From: Plantago major
Taxonomy: Eukaryota; Streptophyta; Magnoliopsida; Lamiales; Plantaginaceae
Length of the DNA stretch: 64,000 bases
Assembly: GCA_026545765.1 (NCBI GenBank)
Contig: CM048841.1
Coordinates: forward strand, 72,848,217-72,912,216
Direction of reading: 5' to 3'
This document shows, piece after piece, positions 61,052 through 64,000 of this stretch. The position numbers and the translations under genes were made by a program. Below the pieces are notes generated by a model that had not been told where the DNA came from, ran no database searches, and was given only the letters and a program-made list of their open reading frames with translations. Each line of letters begins with the position of its first letter. The stretch's first letter is position 1.

Positions 61052-61260
61052 CAAGAACCAGTTTTTACACAATGTTCTTGAAGTAAAGAAAGCTTTTTTC
61101 TTTATATAGAGCAGATTAAGCAAATGGGTTCTGTGTGATTTTGACTGAGTTGAAAACTACCTTCAAGAACCAATTTTTACACCAAGTTCTTGCATAAAAG
61201 AAGGCTTTTTTTCTATTTTCTATATAAGCAAATGAGTTGTGTGTGATTTTGACTGGGCTA
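61052..61260 (-). promoter_or_regulatory. Tandemly duplicated ~100-bp promoter segment of ABCG11
   Basis: Copy 1 (61052-61150) and copy 2 (61164-61260) both run CAAGAACCA-TTTTTACAC, TTCTTG, AAAGAA, CTTTTTTCT, a TATATA core, AGCAAATG and TGTGTGATTTTGACTG. In copy 1 the minus strand gives CTATATAAA (61109-61101), a good TATA box about 54 nt ahead of the ATG at 61047. Copy 2 has a related TATATA at about 61221-61226. The proximal copy is the likely core promoter, giving a very short leader; the distal one may act as an alternative start. Function is inferred. Confidence 0.75.
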
Positions 61261-61262
61261 AA

Positions 61263-62299
61263 AAACAGAGTGACTGGTTTAGTGGTGGCCAATGGTTCAT
61301 GCGAAATGTGCATTTAACAAGTAGTACTAGTGCTACCCATCTGGGATTTTTAATCAAATGGACCAACAAGAATGGGTTTAATGCAAGCATGGCAGTGCTA
61401 TTTTGATGAATGGATGTGAAGATAACCATTGTAAAGTGTGCAAGAACAATAAATGAATGTAGGTGTTGGTTGAGAGGCAATAAATACTGCAACAAACCGT
61501 CCTTAATTAAAAATAGTTGAGCTAGCCTAGCTAGGGTGTTGATAAAATGACATATTTCGTCGAACCAAATTTCTACAGTAGTACTAGTGTAAAGTAAACA
61601 GTTGGTTTTGGGTGAGTAATTATGTCGAGCATGTTATGGGCATGATGAAAAGTTTGGTTTCGACACAAATGAGATGAACGACGTTAGCAGTTGGAGAGTT
61701 TATTTCATGACTCTGTTTAGTCAACTGTGTTAGTATACCCTAATAAATAATGCCCTCTAGGCTCTAACATTCTTACCAACCATAAGTCCACATCACTCCA
61801 TCTACCTAAAAGAACTACCTAAAAGAAGTACCCAGATCAGTTTTTCGTAAAACTTATTCGATAAGCTAGCTGCTAGCGGATTATGTAACTGATACGCTCG
61901 CTAATTTGTTAAATATAGTGTTACGGTATATATAAGTGGACAACTATTGAAGTTGTGCAATGGAATACTTAATTTAAGTTAAATTAATTCATCATAAAAA
62001 TAAAAAAATACAACAATAACCAATTTATCTTCTCCATTTACTTTCAATTAAATTAAAACATATCAATTGCACTAACTCAAACCTAATACAACTTGAAAAA
62101 TGCAATTTATTATAAAAAACAACGATATTACTTACCTTCGTATACTTCTTTCATTATTCGTAATTGAGTTAGTATAGTAAAAAGTCAGATTTTCCTAATC
62201 TATAGGAAAATTCGGCTTTCACAATAAAGAACCAGTCAGAAACACTACAAACCAATCAATAGCTTTTATATAAATACCCAAATAAACAAAACACTATCT
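61263..62299. other. Upstream intergenic DNA, nothing recognised
   Basis: Distal promoter of ABCG11 and AT-rich intergenic DNA. No gene, RNA or terminal repeat could be supported. Confidence 0.5.
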
Positions 62300-63066
62300 C
62301 ACAAAAAAAACATACCACTCAATCATCTTTCTCTCTCTACACCACACCTCACTCTCTCTCTACAATCCACCCATCAGATCTCTTCTCCAATCACCAACTT
62401 CCTTCTCTCTCGCCGTAGATCGAAGAAAACCACCGGAAAATGTCATATATTAGCCAATCCTATGAGAGAAACCCTTTTATTTTTTAACTTCTGCCATGGT
62501 GCATCTCAGATCTAGTAGAAGAAATTGTGGATCTCATATATTAGCTCGCATTGTCGCAACTAGATTTGCTCAATGAACACGCGAAACACATAGCGTAGCC
62601 ATGGCAGATATAATCGGAGCTTCTCATAGAGGATGAACAATCCTAGATGGCTAGATCTCAACTCAAGCAACTAGCCATGCCGAATCTCATGAATCGTTCT
62701 CTGAGAACTTGAATCGATCCGTCTTCTTTTCAATATTCTTCATCTTGATTCCATTTCCTTTTCACACATTAATTTCCGTTGTTGGTAGTCATGGTATTAG
62801 CTGTGAAATACAGATCTACAAATTGTATGTATTTTAGTATATGTTTTGCTTTACCTAGGGTCTGGCCGTAGAAAGGTGCTAGCTGTTTTTGATTTGTGCG
62901 ATCTCTCTGTATTGGCGTGGCTTGGCTGTATTTGCAAGTCATTGGTAGTCTAGTGTTGGTTTTTTTGTAATGTTAGGTGGATTGATACTGCAAGTGAGAA
63001 CACTGGTGTTCATTGTCCATTTTTATTGAATGGAATTTAATCTTTGCAAAAAAAAAAAAAAAAAAA
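62300..63066 (+). other. Possible retroposed transcript or LINE 3' end with poly(A)
   Basis: The segment starts with a pyrimidine-rich, UTR-like stretch (repeated CTCTCTCT, TTCTCTCTCGCCG). It contains only tiny frames (e.g. a 15-codon one at 62440). It ends with TTTATTGAATGGAATTTAAT, CTTTGC and a run of ~18 A (about 63049-63066). A leader-like start and a poly(A) end, with no introns evident, suggest a retroposed mRNA/ncRNA or the 3' UTR of a LINE on the + strand. No flanking target duplication was confirmed, so this is tentative. Confidence 0.4.
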
Positions 63067-63433
63067 TCATTATCCATTGCTACTTTGGATCTCTTATTTG
63101 TGCATAATCTAGTTACACTGAAAGTTGCATCAATGAGTATTGTTATGATTTTTAGAGGCATTATTATGGTTTTAATAACTGTTGTTATAGTTTTAAGCAT
63201 TATGGTTACGTTTTTAGCTTGTGTTAAATGTTTATGTCCGTTAATGTTTTAGTGCATATGTTATAGTTTTAAGAGAAATTTCTTTTTTACACTAAAACCT
63301 TTTGGCTCACTTTGAATTTGTACAAGAACCTTTTTTTTTTTTTTTTTATCGCTTTACACCAAAACGTTTGAAACATATTATTCGGACCACAAAGGTTGGA
63401 CGACGTTACTGTTGCCGTTAGTCATGTGCAAAA

Positions 63434-63439
63434 CACGTG
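63434..63439. promoter_or_regulatory. CACGTG G-box near the right-edge gene start
   Basis: AACACGTGCC lies about 140 bp ahead of the putative ATG at 63577. A telo-box-like AAACCCTA follows at 63488-63495. The regulatory role is inferred. Confidence 0.3.
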
Positions 63440-63576
63440 CCACTTAAAGACAAATTGAATTTTGGCTCTCTCATAAAACAAAGCCCTAAACCCTAGTTTG
63501 AACTTATTCCTCTTTTAATCCTTGTAAAATCAAAAGGTCTCCACACTGACGATCGAAAATCTTGGCTGGAATTGCG

Positions 63577-63640
63577 ATGAGTTGGAAAAAACGGAGCCCA
63601 GGTACGAGGATTCCGGTAGGACGCACAACACCCAATTATG
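63577..63640 (+). CDS. Putative first coding exon of a gene leaving the window
   Basis: An ATG in GCGATGAG context opens MSWKKRSPGTRIPVGRTTPN and reaches a strong donor (ATG|GTAAGT) at 63640/63641 in phase 1. The upstream sequence has promoter-like features (AAACCCTA at 63488, CACGTG at 63434). The rest of the gene would lie beyond the right edge, so family and even reality of the gene are uncertain. Sequence to 64000 looks intronic. Confidence 0.35.
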
Positions 63641-64000
63641 GTAAGTGTTCTTCTCAAGTACTGTAGTATTGTTTATGTTCGAATTTCCATGGAAGTGTGT
63701 ATTGTTTCCGAGTTTTGATGCTCTGTTTTGGCGTGTTATGTGTTTTGAAGATAAAATAGAATTTTGAGAGTGACTGCGGTTTGTGAAAGTTTTATATTGT
63801 ATATGCTTTGGGATAAGTTTACTGGGTCATTGGGATAAGCTTTTCAGATTTGTTTATAGATGTTGTTTGGGTTAAAAAATTGAGTCTTTTTTGTTGAGGG
63901 ATAAAACCTCAAACACCAACACTACTACTACAAGTAACCTAATCTAAGATCCGCCTCCAACTTGAAGCCCGAGAGAAGGCTTGTCCGAGCAAGAGTACCT

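Noticed and set aside
1..64000. tRNA, rRNA or known small-RNA genes
   Set aside because: No cloverleaf with A and B boxes at the right spacing (apart from the SINE-like box) and no rRNA-like stretch was seen by eye. A covariance-model scan would be needed to exclude them fully.

Overview
This window is plant nuclear DNA, almost certainly from a eudicot. Its genes are intron-rich with GT-AG junctions and AT-rich introns. The gene families are plant-specific (SAUR, pollen-type LRR receptor kinase, ABCG11-type half transporters, OCT7-type transporter). The mobile elements are those of a flowering-plant genome: CACTA, Helitron, hAT and Stowaway MITEs, LINE, SINE and Ty1/copia. I cannot name the species from sequence alone. 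I see no CRISPR array, rRNA, tRNA, operon or microbial defence system.

Layout. 1-11.5 kb is a repeat and transposon graveyard: a degenerate ~54-bp minisatellite (1.6-4.5 kb) hit by a non-autonomous CACTA element; a decayed Helitron with PIF1-type helicase remnants (to 6818); an hAT MITE; a GAAACTAA-rich satellite (7.3-9.6 kb) hit by a truncated LINE and a TIR element; a Stowaway-like MITE; and a broken subtilase copy. 11.5-32.4 kb is gene-rich: a SAUR gene (-), a 14-exon chloroplast TPR gene (-), a small conserved gene (+), a two-exon conserved gene (-), a pollen-receptor-like pseudokinase (-) and a START-domain lipid-binding gene (-). 32.4-40 kb is mostly mobile or non-coding: a GC-rich hAT-like element, a Helitron terminus, a Stowaway-like MITE and LINE/RNase H remnants. 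40.2-42.8 kb holds an OCT7/NiaP-like transporter (-). 44.0-47.9 kb is a Ty1/copia element (-) with short LTRs and a disabled pol. 49.3-53.4 kb is a TCF25/Rqc1-like gene (+), convergent with two tandem ABCG genes (-): a diverged paralogue (53.66-56.67 kb) and a close ABCG11 orthologue (57.15-61.05 kb). The right edge has an apparently retroposed poly(A)-tailed segment and what may be the first exon of a gene running out of the window.

Exon models were built by hand from splice-site consensus, reading-frame phase and protein-family continuity. Every multi-exon model closes in frame: TPR 400 aa, unknown 306 aa, PRK-like 668 aa, START 384 aa, OCT7-like 488 aa, TCF25-like 641 aa, ABCG paralogue 678 aa, ABCG11 704 aa. 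The genes do not form a shared pathway, apart from the ABCG pair. The most informative observations are a CACTA insertion with its empty site preserved in a neighbouring duplicate, several retroelements with exact target-site duplications, a degenerate duplicate of exon 10 inside the following intron of the TPR gene, and a tandemly duplicated core-promoter segment ahead of ABCG11. I found no convincing wholly new biological system.
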